From positions 124,001-188,000 of the forward strand of contig RSEE01000001.1 of assembly GCA_003971905.1 (NCBI GenBank): a stretch of 64,000 bases of DNA, written 5' to 3'. Below the pieces are notes generated by a model. The model was not told the DNA's origin, searched no databases, and saw only the letters and a list, made by a program, of their open reading frames with translations. Positions 43,961 through 53,338 of this stretch are shown one piece after another. The DNA comes from Moniliella sp. 'wahieum'. Its lineage: Eukaryota > Basidiomycota > Moniliellomycetes > Moniliellales > Moniliellaceae. A program made the translations under genes and the position numbers. How positions within the stretch are numbered: position 1 is the first letter of the stretch; the number at the start of each line of letters is the position of its first letter.

Positions 43961-45517
43961 ATGTTGGACAAGGCACTGTTGATGGTGGATCTAGTGGGGG
44001 AGGCGCCGAAGAGAGCGTGGACTCTTGACCACCATCAGCAAAACGTGCTGTCTAGCCGACATGCTAATGGATTCGACAATTTTTACCCAGTGGCACTGGC
44101 GTGACTTTGTGCGTCGCTTGCGGGATCTTGATCGACATCTTTTCTGGATCATTTGCCTGCGCGCTTTCACACGTGATATGCCGCTGTCTCTCAGGGACCG
44201 TCAGGATGCAGGCGGGGGGGCGATGCCAGATTGGTGGTGGGGGGGGGGGGCTCGTCCACGTACACAGCTCGTCCATTTCGGCTACCTGACAACCTAGCTT
44301 TTGTTGTTGACGGTGCGGGTGGAACTGGACCTGCGATACTGCTGGGTCCGCGAGAGGGGCTCGCACGAGCATAATTGCCTGGACGGGCTGTTGCACTTAC
44401 TCTGGTGGAACGGTGGCGAGGGATGGTGGTGGGGTGTGTGTGGAAAGAGGCAGGACCAGGGGGTCTGGCTGGCTCTTGTCAAGTGTGGCTGCAGTGCGGA
44501 GGTAGAGCAGATTGCGCCACTCACATGCGGGGGGTTCCATACAACGCACTAGGCAAGTCTTTTGCCCCTGGCCGGATTTGGCTAGCCAGGAGCCAAACTG
44601 AGGATGCACTGAGGCGCTGTTGCTGCAGGGAACAGGCTGCGCCCAACATTCTCTGCACCAGGCAGTGTACGCGCGGGCGCTGCCAGGGGGGGCGCCCAGG
44701 GGGTTAAGGCCTAAGGCCTAAGGGTACAATCCATTGGAGATCCTGAGGTCGACTAGCTCTCACGGTGGTTACGCACTTGGCTGATGGTGGGTCCGAGCGG
44801 GGCTAGGGACAAAGAAAGACTTCTCGGCGTATAGCAGAGGTGGCTGCCAGTGTGGCAAGGCTGTGTAGCATAAAGGAAGAACGGGGGATAGAAGGGAAAC
44901 CAGGGGGCGAGACGGTTTTGGGTACGGGCAACCTAAAAGGTAAAAGGGCACCGGGCGACTATCGTCTCCAGATTGAATCTGACCCCATGACCAACCTGGG
45001 GATGGGAATAGGAAGGCGACAGGCGCACATAGGCTTCGTCAGGCTTGCCAGCTCGTCTTCGCCCGTGACCGGCAGTAGGCAACTGTCGCTCGATGGTGAG
45101 CGAATAAGGCTACGTAGTGTCCTGGACAGATCGAAGCAGCCAGGCCAACAGTGAAAGTTGAGTCGCACATTCAAACGTTCGCCGTTGGTACACCGGCAAT
45201 GTATCGACACCGAGGTACTGGAGACTGGAGCCCTAGCTCCTCCAACTCTTGCTTCAACTCTTTTCGGCTGCAAGAATGTCCAGCACTGCCAGCCATTGGA
45301 TATGCACCGGATATGTCGTTGATACCCGTACTCGTCTTTTGACACAGAGGGACGCCCGACGTCACCAAGATCACACCGGGCACACCGGGTGGCGTCCAAT
45401 AGCCCAGCTGCAACACTGGACACTGCAGCAGGCATCATTCGTGCACCCTGCGCTCCGGCGCGCAAGCACGATCCCAGCTGGTTCCAACCGGCAACCGCTG
45501 GCCACCATCTCTACTGT

Positions 45518-45552
45518 GGCCCACATCTGACATTAATATGTCAGATGTGGCC
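45518..45552. repeat. inverted repeat (long hairpin)
   Basis: ACATCTGACAT and ATGTCAGATGT pair perfectly over 11 bases around TAAT, with GGCC on both flanks pairing past a single bulged C. Confidence 0.9.
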
Positions 45553-46984
45553 TCCCTTGAATTTTGCACCTTCAGCCCCTCTCTGGATTGCCCCCTGGGT
45601 CTCCCACGCAAAATGGCGATGTGGAAGATGCTTTTGGATGGAGGACAACGCTGAAACGTGCGTTGCCCACAGTCGGCTGGTCCGTCTACCGAACCCGAAG
45701 CGACAGCGGATCCTCAGTCCGGATCCAAGCCAGAGCGGCGATCAACTCATCGGCGCGCACACAAGTCTGATGCCTCACATAAAGACGCACTCCTTTGCAG
45801 TCTCCGGCTCTGTATTGAGGATCTGTCAGAAACAATAATACGTCGCCACGGCCCGATTGCTAGCAATATGTTCGCGCCCTTTACGAACCCGTTCATTGCC
45901 GTCATCAACATCATCCAGTTGTGGTTACCAAAAAGTATATGCGGCGAGAGCTCGCCGAACTGGTCCTGTCACTGATTGAGATTATTACGCTGCGTCGCCA
46001 CCTTAGCCACCGTTCCACGCTGGAACCATTCCACGCTGGAGAGGGAACATAATATCTTTTCACCCGTCCCACATTGACTATGCGTGATAATAACTCAGAT
46101 GACCTCCACTCGCAATGGGGTGGATGGATTAACGCGAATCCCACTTCACCATCCGGCTCGCGCGTGTGCCAAGCGAGACGACTGTGATTTAACTATACAA
46201 GCGCGTATGTTGGCACGGTCACCTTTATCTCTAGCCTTTATCGCGGGAGCTACTGGGGGCATCGGTACTTCCTGGGCCTCTGACGCGACGCGACGTGGCT
46301 CTGCACATCGCCTTTATTTGCCAGACGGCCAGCTAATGATTCCAATGACAATCTTCCGGAGCATGGGACAGGTCGCACACGCAACACAGCGTTCATTAAG
46401 CAAAAGGTTGGACTTTTGCGTGAAGGAACAGTTGAAGTGCAAGCTGGTCCGCAAATGTAAAACCTGTCGTTACCCGTGTTCATCGTCGAACTGGTTGGTT
46501 CGCTCTGGTCCGTTCGACGGGGTCATTCTGCGACCACCGACAATTGATCTGGTCCAATGAATATCCGGCCGAGTCGGAACACTGCGATGAAGGACGTATA
46601 TACTACACGGACCAGTGGGGCCCAAGCTCCGGTCATCCAACACCTTACTGTTGTCGGAACCAACGAGGAATGGGTCATACGTTGGCTCATGAGTACACAC
46701 ACCTCATGGAACAAGAAGAAGATGGTGAAGAAGTGTTAAGTCGCGATACGACAGCCTAACCTCTGGGGAGACAGTCTCGCTTGACCGATTTCGGTTTCAG
46801 ACACCATCTCTCAAACGCGCCTGTCCGACTATGGATGTATCAGGACGAACGACTCTCGATGATCTCGTCGGTTTGCTCGGAGAACCCAACAGACTTTTCA
46901 TGGCTTTCGTTTGCGGGGTTAAAGCAATGTGAAGGGCCAACAAAAGTCTATCTTCAGCGGGGCTGCACCAGTCGTCCCTGCGTG

Positions 46985-47235
46985 CCCTGTACTCTGATGA
47001 GACCTGGAGTCCGGATTGTCCTCGAGGGTGATGCAATCGCACTGATGGTGGTGGTGATGGTCTAAGCCAACCAGCAACGCCTACTGAGGAACATCAAACA
47101 GCGAGTCGCCACCAGGGGCTAAGCTGCGGAACAAGGAAAAACAGGAGAGAAAAACAACGGAACTCCTAGGCCTGAGGAGGAACTGAAGGGACATTGGCCA
47201 AAGCACGAGCCACCCGGTGGCTCAACATACTCAAG
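46985..47235 (+). repeat. dispersed repeat C, copy 1
   Basis: Shares with 58605-58835, in the same order: CTGGAGTCC, TCCTCGAGGG(T/C)(G/A)ATGCA, GTGGTGGTGATGGT, CGCCTACT, AGTCGCCA, AGGGGCTA, ACGGAACTCCTAGGC, and GAGCCACC...GGTGGCTCAACA. About 75 percent alike by eye over 230 bases. Both copies end in the inverted GAGCCACC/GGTGGCTC pair. The first part is an open frame (PGVRIVLEGDAIAL...), also readable in copy 2. Possibly the 3' end of a transposable element; family unknown. Confidence 0.75.
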
Positions 47236-47337
47236 CAGAACTAGCCGCAGGATGGATGCCTGATGAACCAAACCCTCATCAGTGGGCACAATGCTGTGCC
47301 GCATGGCCTGCCTTTTGGTCCATATATGAAACGAGGA

Positions 47338-47440
47338 GACCACCGGGCCTACGGCCCGGTCTGCTGCGTCGCCACCGTAGCCACCGGTCCCCCGTCGCCA
47401 CCTTAGCCACCGTTCCCCCCTTCGCCACCGTAGTTATAAT
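47338..47440 (-). repeat. repeat B second hairpin plus GGTGGC minisatellite, inverted copy
   Basis: On the minus strand: GGTGGCGAAGG units, GGTGGCTACGGTGGCGACG, then CCGGGCC-GTA-GGCCCGG and GTGGTCTC. The first hairpin (GCTGGGGC) is absent in this copy. Confidence 0.75.
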
Positions 47441-47550
47441 ATCACCGATACGCGCTGGCTGGGGTGGCTGGGGTGGCTGGCTGCGCCCCGGTGGCTTACG
47501 CAATGCTGATGTAAAAGAGTGGTGCACACCCCGTTTGGGATTCTAATAAC

Positions 47551-47775
47551 CCTGTCCCAGCCTTAAGCTCTGTCAATGAAATGGACGTGGTCTAGAGAGG
47601 GTACGGGACCGGATGGCGTGAGCCGGAGGGTCCTGATATCCTGGCGATCCCCCTGGTCCCTTGACCCTGGTGGCGCCCCCAAGTAACCCCCGCAAGATGA
47701 ACGGTTAGGTTTAGACGTAGCGTTCCCCCTGTCCCAGCCTTAAGCTCTGTCAATGAAATGGACGTGGTCTAGAGA
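47551..47775 (+). repeat. dispersed repeat A, tandem double copy
   Basis: CCTGTCCCAGCCTTAAGCTC then TGTCAATGAAATGGACGTGG and TCTAGAGA occur at 47551 and again at 47729 (period 178). The 47605-47729 spacer matches the copy at 4907-5068. Confidence 0.85.
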
Positions 47776-48522
47776 TGAGAGGTTCCATTTACCTGACGTT
47801 AAATCTTGGCCACATCAACTGCCGATGTTCCCCTGGCTAATCTGAAGACGCATGTCCCCGTAGAGCACACCCTTCCGTGCGGCGACTATGCCAAATTGAT
47901 TCCCTGCCCTCGGCCAGCTACCATGAGCGCGTATAGGAAGCACGCGTGTTGACAGGTGGTTCTGGTAGCATTCCTAGCAGAAGACACGAAATGGTGTGGT
48001 GGGATTTTGAAACGACGCAAAGTTTCACATGTATCCGGCAGTTGGCCCCCCGCGCTGCACATCATTGACACCAACGACCTCTTTTGCGCCGTCGCTGACA
48101 TCAACGACCTCTTTTTCGACGTCGCTGACATCATTTCCCTCAAAACCATGCGAACACGTCGCCGATGTCAGCCCCTGGACATCCGCTGATATTTTAAATC
48201 TATTTCGTTGATCCGCTGTGTATTTATCGAGAGACCCCCTGCTTTTTCCACCTGTACTTAAGTGCGTGGCATCCCCTTGGCGACGCCACTTACAAGCCGT
48301 CGCTGCACTAGTTGCAATGATGCATCAGTTCTTGATATAATGATGAACGTATTAAGGTGAGTATTTTATGGATGAACAATATACGTACTCTCGATTATAT
48401 CTGCGGATGGCCTCTGACGACGCTGATGCTCACTATATGATCTGCTGACCCCTTCCTCTTCCCAAAACGCATCCGCGCGACAAGAATTGCCCCCACGCTA
48501 AAGTCGAAGTCGGTTGGCCTAA

Positions 48523-49241
48523 ATGAGGCCACCAAGTTTCCGGCACCTTTGCGACCACTGTCGCCCCGTTTCACCACTGCTTGCTTTGTCCTTATTTTCC
48601 GTTGCGCCTGCGGCAACGAACCCCTCTTTTGACATGTCTTTCCTTTCTACACCCCTATTGTGCCCGTTTTCCCTTTTAGATATACTCTGTACCCCTGGTT
48701 ATGGTGGGGATCCTTTCCCCAACACCTCCCATTCTGGCCCCTTCTCGCCTTTCCTGCCCGACTCCTCTGCCCGCTTCCAGCCAATTGATTCAGTACAGAG
48801 GCAATTCGTCTACCAGCTTTCCATTAGCCCACGAGCCGCTTCGAGTCCCCATACCAACTTATCACTTGGGTTCCTTTCCAGACGCAGCGTCAACAGCCGC
48901 CCCTGTTTAGTCCCAACTCTGGCAGTGTTTGTTCTCCATATTGCCTCTACCGGTTCCCAACAAGTCCTGGAGGCTTCAGACACGTTACTACGGTTCAAGT
49001 CAGTGCGTACGCCGCCTTTCCACACGTGAAGCTGTCTCCGCTCCACCCCCAAAGGCTTCTTCTTGTCCCTACCTCCGCTCGGATTCACCAGCTACAGCTC
49101 TTCAAGCCAGAAACCACCGTGAGTTGTCCTTCCGTGTCTCCTAAGGGTTTTTGTACCCCACAAACCTGGGTGAGCCCCCTGACGGGCCCGCCCGTGACTG
49201 TTAGCTTTTGCGGGCAGTGCCCCAAGGTTCTGGAGGCTTGA
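48523..49241 (+). CDS. hypothetical, Pro/Ser/Phe-rich frames
   Basis: Three partly overlapping plus-strand frames (48523-49029, 48701-48910, 49026-49241) give Pro/Ser-rich sequence with words like FPHVKLSPLHPQRLLLVP and TAPPVTVSFCGQCPKVLE. If one-base errors occur here as elsewhere, they could form one protein, but no family is recognised and there is no splice or promoter support. It may be noncoding. Confidence 0.2.
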
Positions 49242-49377
49242 AGGGAGATCATCACCCTGAAAACAGTAGTGTCATTCTAAACGAGGAGAGTCGCTCTGTG
49301 TGGGGGGAAAGAATGTCTTTTCCCCGAGAAGAGGTATATGTGACGGGCAAAATTATTTAGAACCGCAAAACGTATAT

Positions 49378-49440
49378 ATCCCTGTCCCAGCCTTAAGCTC
49401 TGTCAATGAGATCAGGATTAAGCTAAGAGACTGGATGATT
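49378..49440 (+). repeat. dispersed repeat A, short copy
   Basis: CCCTGTCCCAGCCTTAAGCT then CTGTCAATGAGAT, followed by unrelated-looking AGGATTAAGCTAAGAGACTGG (compare 5040-5055 CAGGATTAAGCTATG). Confidence 0.8.
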
Positions 49441-49820
49441 CCTCACGGGAATGAGCAGTTCCATGCGATACCGTCGGATATATATGTCACAACCCCTGGC
49501 ATCCTGATGGACGTCCGTGACGAAAAGTTTCTAGTATACGAGACGAAATACACCAGTATGGTCACAGCCGGAGGGAATAGGAGGGGAGTGAAAGGTAAAT
49601 GTGTTTGTGGGAGAGGTGGCTGAGGCACGACAGAGAGTGAGGTTGTGTGTACCCCTTCACCCTCGATTTCCCTACCCCCACATTGTGTATTATCTTTGAA
49701 GGGCAGGTTATTAAGGTTATTGAACCAGAGAGGAAGGGCAAGTGGGGCGCTCTTGCTGTATTTGGGGGCTTGTTACTAACGGAACGATGCCATGACATAA
49801 ACTATGCACCCCTGCGTAAT

Positions 49821-49916
49821 GGTCGATAGCTTCAGTTGGTCAGAGCGTGGTACTAATATGTCTTGCCTGGAGTGTTGGTAATGCCAAGGTCATGAGTTCA
49901 AGCCTCATATTGACCA
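49821..49916 (+). tRNA. tRNA-Ile (anticodon AAU) with intron
   Basis: Acceptor stem GGTCGAT pairs with ATTGACC and is followed by A73. D arm GCTTCAGTTGGTCAGAGC. Anticodon stem TGGTA/TGCCA. Loop CTAATA carries anticodon AAT and is interrupted after position 37 by an intron of about 22 nt (TGTCTTGCC...). T arm ATGAG-TTCAAGC-CTCAT is perfect. Only one base separates the acceptor and D stems where two are usual, again fitting a missing base. Confidence 0.92.
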
Positions 49917-50258
49917 CATATCCTTTTTTTGCTTGTTCTCTTCACTGATGGCTTGGATCAAGGTCTTGCGAGCTTTTCCTCCCTGTTCTGCTGACAGGAT
50001 TATAGGATTGCTGAGAAAAGGCCCTGCAGGCACGTATCAACCACCAAAAGATCAATGGATTATCCAGACCATTGAGAGTGCTGGGGTGGCGAGCCGCCGT
50101 GGGCGGGTACATGTGTGCTAGAGGAACAGGAAGAGAAGAGAGGTTGCCCACAGAGCAGGATCAAATGGGTGAAGGAAGCTGATGCAACAACGAAGACAGC
50201 TGCAAGAACGCAGCTGGTATGGTTGCCAGCGGTAGCCGATGTGGTTCCCAATCCCGCA

Positions 50259-50808
50259 TTAGGCTGAATTCGCATTGTCCCCCGCTGCTTTACGGCGGCG
50301 ATAGTCCTCTGCAGACCCAAAGATCCAAGGCTTGAGGATGGAGAACTGGCGACTGCCCGAATAGTCGGCAACGTGCTTTCCATCTTCGTAGAGGCGCATC
50401 GAGGGATAAGCAAGCACATTTTCTTGGTCGCAAATATCCCCCTGGACTGTACAATCAACACGGGCCATGTAGAAGGCACTGGAGTCTTCCAAGTGGGCAC
50501 TGATCTCGCTTAGGTCCTTCCACGTAGGCATGAAGTTTTTGCAGTCTGTACACCGAGCAGAGGTTAGTTCAGAAACTCGATCATCGTCAAGGACAACATA
50601 CGAGGGCAATAGGGGCTGTAAAATTCCACAAACCACATGCCGTGAGCTGTCTTGGTGGCAAAATCGGCCGCTGTCAAGGAGCGCAGGCCTGATTCATCAC
50701 TCTGAACGGGAGCGGGGCGGGGGCAGGGGCTGGCACTGGTGCGGGGGATGAAGAAACAAGAAGAGCACTGGCCAGAGCGGCAGCAGTGGCAAGGGCAGGG
50801 AAGCGCAT
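50259..50808 (-). CDS. secreted/ER thioredoxin-fold protein with CPHC active site
   Basis: Probable protein disulfide isomerase-like oxidoreductase of the secretory pathway. ATG at 50808 starts a signal peptide (MRFPALATAAALASALLVSS) followed by a Pro/Ala linker (PAPVPAPAPAPLPF). The domain reads LRSLTAADFATKTAHGMWFV, EFYSPYCP. A 57-nt intron at 50546-50602 (GTATGT...CTAAC...TACAG) then supplies HCKNFMPTWKDL, so the redox motif CPHC is built across the splice site. Then FYMARVDCTVQGDICDQENV, YPSMRLYEDGKHVADYSG (cis-Pro YPS) and a short tail ending DNANSA at 50259. One frame change is needed between the linker and the domain (about 50,695). About 165 codons: a single-domain member, shorter than classical PDI, with no KDEL-type ending visible. 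Confidence 0.88.
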
Positions 50809-51777
50809 GTTGGTGGCGGCAGGTGGTGTCCTATGGCCAACGTTACACGTTACGTGGTGCTGGCGAGTGGCAATGGTTGATCGCAACGGCAGTGCCGTTG
50901 CAGTGGCAGCGGGTGCTCGTTTGCATTCAATATTCATTACTTTCATTAATTCGTTTGATCCTTCCATTCGCCCACGTGATGTGTGACACGCGTGACATGT
51001 GACATGTGACAACGTGTGACCCGCGTGATGCGTGATCGACCGCCTCTCGCCGGTACCCCGTTCACTAGTGACTTCGAACTATCAATGTCATGGGTCGCTG
51101 GACGTCCTTGGACTCCTCCAGGTCCTCACAGCGTCTCATGAACGCTTCGCTCAGACACATCAGATCTCAGAACCTGGGCCTCAATCTTCCAGCTTCAATC
51201 TTTTGAGCATTGTGCTTCATATTCTCACAAGTAATAACAGGAGATGGAGATGGGGGAAAGGATGAGGATCATATTCATCGAGTGGAAAGAAAGCGAGGTA
51301 TATATGCCTCGAGTCACATGGAGGGAAAGAGGGAGCACAATCCAAAGGGGGAAAACAGGGTCTAGAACAAATCAAGGGGGCAGACAACTTGGTCACAAAA
51401 CGTGATCAAGTGAGTCTGAGATCTGATCCCGACAAGTATAACGATTAAAAAGAAGAGAGAGGAGATGATGCGGGCACACATGATGCAAATCATAAGAGAG
51501 AGAGAATCGGGCAGAACGGTGACGAGAAGATGCGATGAGATGTGTGTTAACATGGTCCCGAGGTGCCTCAGGCCTCAGGCGAGGTCTCAGGCTGAAGAGG
51601 GCCTAAGAAGTTGAGAGCCTCAAGCTCAACCCCTCAACGTTGAAGGTTGAAGTTCAACTTGAACCCCAATCAGCTTTTCAACTATTACTCCAACTAATCA
51701 ATCATACAGTAGCGCAGTTTCCAGATATTAGAGTCACGAGCATGTCGAGCCTCTGTAAAAGATCGCCAAAATCAAAA
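50809..51777. other. intergenic, 1 kb
   Basis: Promoter of the thioredoxin-fold gene, ACATGTGACACGTG-type words at 50,980-51,020, and TCAACGTTGAAGGTTGAAGTTC at about 51,630. No gene. Confidence 0.5.
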
Positions 51778-51881
51778 TGCACTCGCCGGATTCGAACCCG
51801 GGCAACAACTTATGCTAGCTCCTCGTGATGGAACCCCAAAGACATGGGAAAGTTGCATCTTAACCACTTGATCACGAGTGC
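51778..51881 (-). tRNA. tRNA-Gly (anticodon CCC) with intron
   Basis: Acceptor GCACTCG/CGAGTGC with A73. D arm ATCAAGTGGTTAAGAT. Anticodon stem CAACT/AGTTG encloses TTCCCA with anticodon CCC and an intron of about 33 nt after position 37. T arm GGGTTCGAATCC has only CC where CCC is needed for a full five-pair stem, suggesting one missing C. Amino-acid identity is taken from the anticodon. Confidence 0.85.
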
Positions 51882-52185
51882 TGTTAGAACAAGACAGGAC
51901 AAAGATCTGTCTAATCTCACTTATCAACATCTCCCCACTCATCCCCGTCTCTAGACAAGCGCGTGGTATTAGTAGAGCAGCCTCAGGTTACCCATTACCA
52001 CAGTATCCATAGGAGAAAGGGTGTAAGGGAGCTGACCTGTCGATGATCTCCATGACAACGACAAGGAAAGGACAGAAGGAAAAGATGCAGCTATATGCAA
52101 AGAATCAAACAGAGATGACGGTAAAAATCCATGCAGGAATGGAGACGTGTTCAGTTAAGTCGTTAAATGCATGACGGTGAATTGT

Positions 52186-53338
52186 TTACTTGTCAACATC
52201 AAGGACGATACGGCCGGCGAGCTTGCCCTCGTGCATCTCGGCGTAAACCTCGTTGAGCTGGGACAGGCCACGAGTGTGGTAGATGACACGGACCTTGCCG
52301 CGCTCAGCCAGGCGGAGGGCCTCGATGGCGTCCTCACGGTTGCCCACAATGGAACCGACGATGCGCTTGGCAGTGACGGTGGTGTCGAACACGTCAGCCT
52401 TGATGAAGGTGCCGGGGGGCATGCCGACGGCAACGAGGGTACCGCGAGGGCGCAGGTAAGCGAGACCTTGGGTGTAAGCGGCCTCCGAAGCGGCAGCCAC
52501 GACGGAAGCGTGGGCACCGAGACCACCAGTGATGGCCTTGACCTCGGCAACGATGTCCTTCGACTCACGGAAGTCGATCCAGGCGTCGGCGCCAAGCTGC
52601 TTGACGAGCGCCTTCTTCTCATCGCCAGTATCGATACCAATGACACGGAAGCCCATCGCAGCAGCGTATTGCACACCAAGATGGCCCAATCCACCGCCAG
52701 CGCCGGGGAGCACAACCCAGTCACCGACGTTCAGACCGGCCTCAAGGAGAGCGCGGTAGATAGTCACACCGGCGCAAAGAATGGGGGCAGCATCGATGAG
52801 AGGCAGGGCGTCGGGAATCGGCGTCACGTACTTGGCAGGAGCCACAACGTACTGCTGGAAGGTACCGTCGACGCTGTAAAGTTCTCGAGGTGGATGCAGT
52901 TAGGCTCAAAGCCCACACGGCAGTAGTCGCAGTTCAGGCAGGCCGAAGCAACCCACTTGATACCCACACGGGCACCCTTCTGGATCCACTCCTCAGAGCC
53001 CGTACCGAGCTTGACGACAACACCGGCGCCTTCGTGGCCGCCAACCAGAGGCTCACCTTAGCCTGGAGCTTGGTAGGGAGAGGCCAGTCGCCAAGCATGG
53101 CGTGCAGATCACTGGATCAACGCGTTAACATCAATCTCGGATCAACGAGGGGGGGAAGAGCGGGGACGTACGTGTGGCAGACACCAGTGTAGGTGATGCG
53201 GACGAGGACCTCACCGGGCTTCAGCTGGATCTTGCTGGGGTCGTAGGTGACGAACTTGATGGGCCCGCCAACCTTGTCGAAGATGGCCTTGGTGGCCTGG
53301 GTGGGCACCTCAAGTTGTTGTTCGCGGGGGTCAGACAT
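52186..53338 (-). CDS. ADH1: zinc-dependent alcohol dehydrogenase
   Basis: NAD-linked interconversion of ethanol and acetaldehyde, probably cytosolic and fermentative. ATG at 53338 starts MSDPREQQLEVPTQATKAIF, with no obvious mitochondrial presequence. YTGVCHT carries the first catalytic-zinc Cys; a 60-nt intron (53112-53171, GTACGT...CCAG) leads into DLHAMLGDWPLP. GGHEGAGVVVKLG gives the His/Glu zinc motif and CLNCDYC...C the four-Cys structural zinc site. The Rossmann part has GAGGGLGHLGVQYA (GxGxxG) and ends GRIVLDVDK at 52186. Frame changes at about 53,055 and 52,875 break the middle. About 350 codons, the usual tetrameric ADH size. The strong codon bias and family match suggest a highly expressed gene. 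Confidence 0.95.

Larger units (their letters stand above)
43961..48522. other. 4.5-kb region of repeats and broken reading frames
   Basis: Contains a strong inverted repeat (45518-45552), GGTGGC minisatellites in inverted orientation (45,990-46,035; 47,365-47,435) and one member of repeat C (46985-47235). It also holds repeat A in tandem (47551-47775) and a two-unit 30-base repeat (48067-48126). Frames such as 46084-46560 and 46544-46759 are open but match nothing I can name; they may be old element debris. Confidence 0.5.

Noticed and set aside
46084-46760. Plus-strand frames with a faint retroelement-protease look
   Set aside because: The resemblance is only a few residues and no neighbouring LTR, tRNA-primer site or polymerase block is visible; left as unassigned debris.
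52171-52926. Long plus-strand frame of 251 codons
   Set aside because: Exact antisense of the zinc alcohol dehydrogenase, whose motifs are unmistakable on the minus strand.
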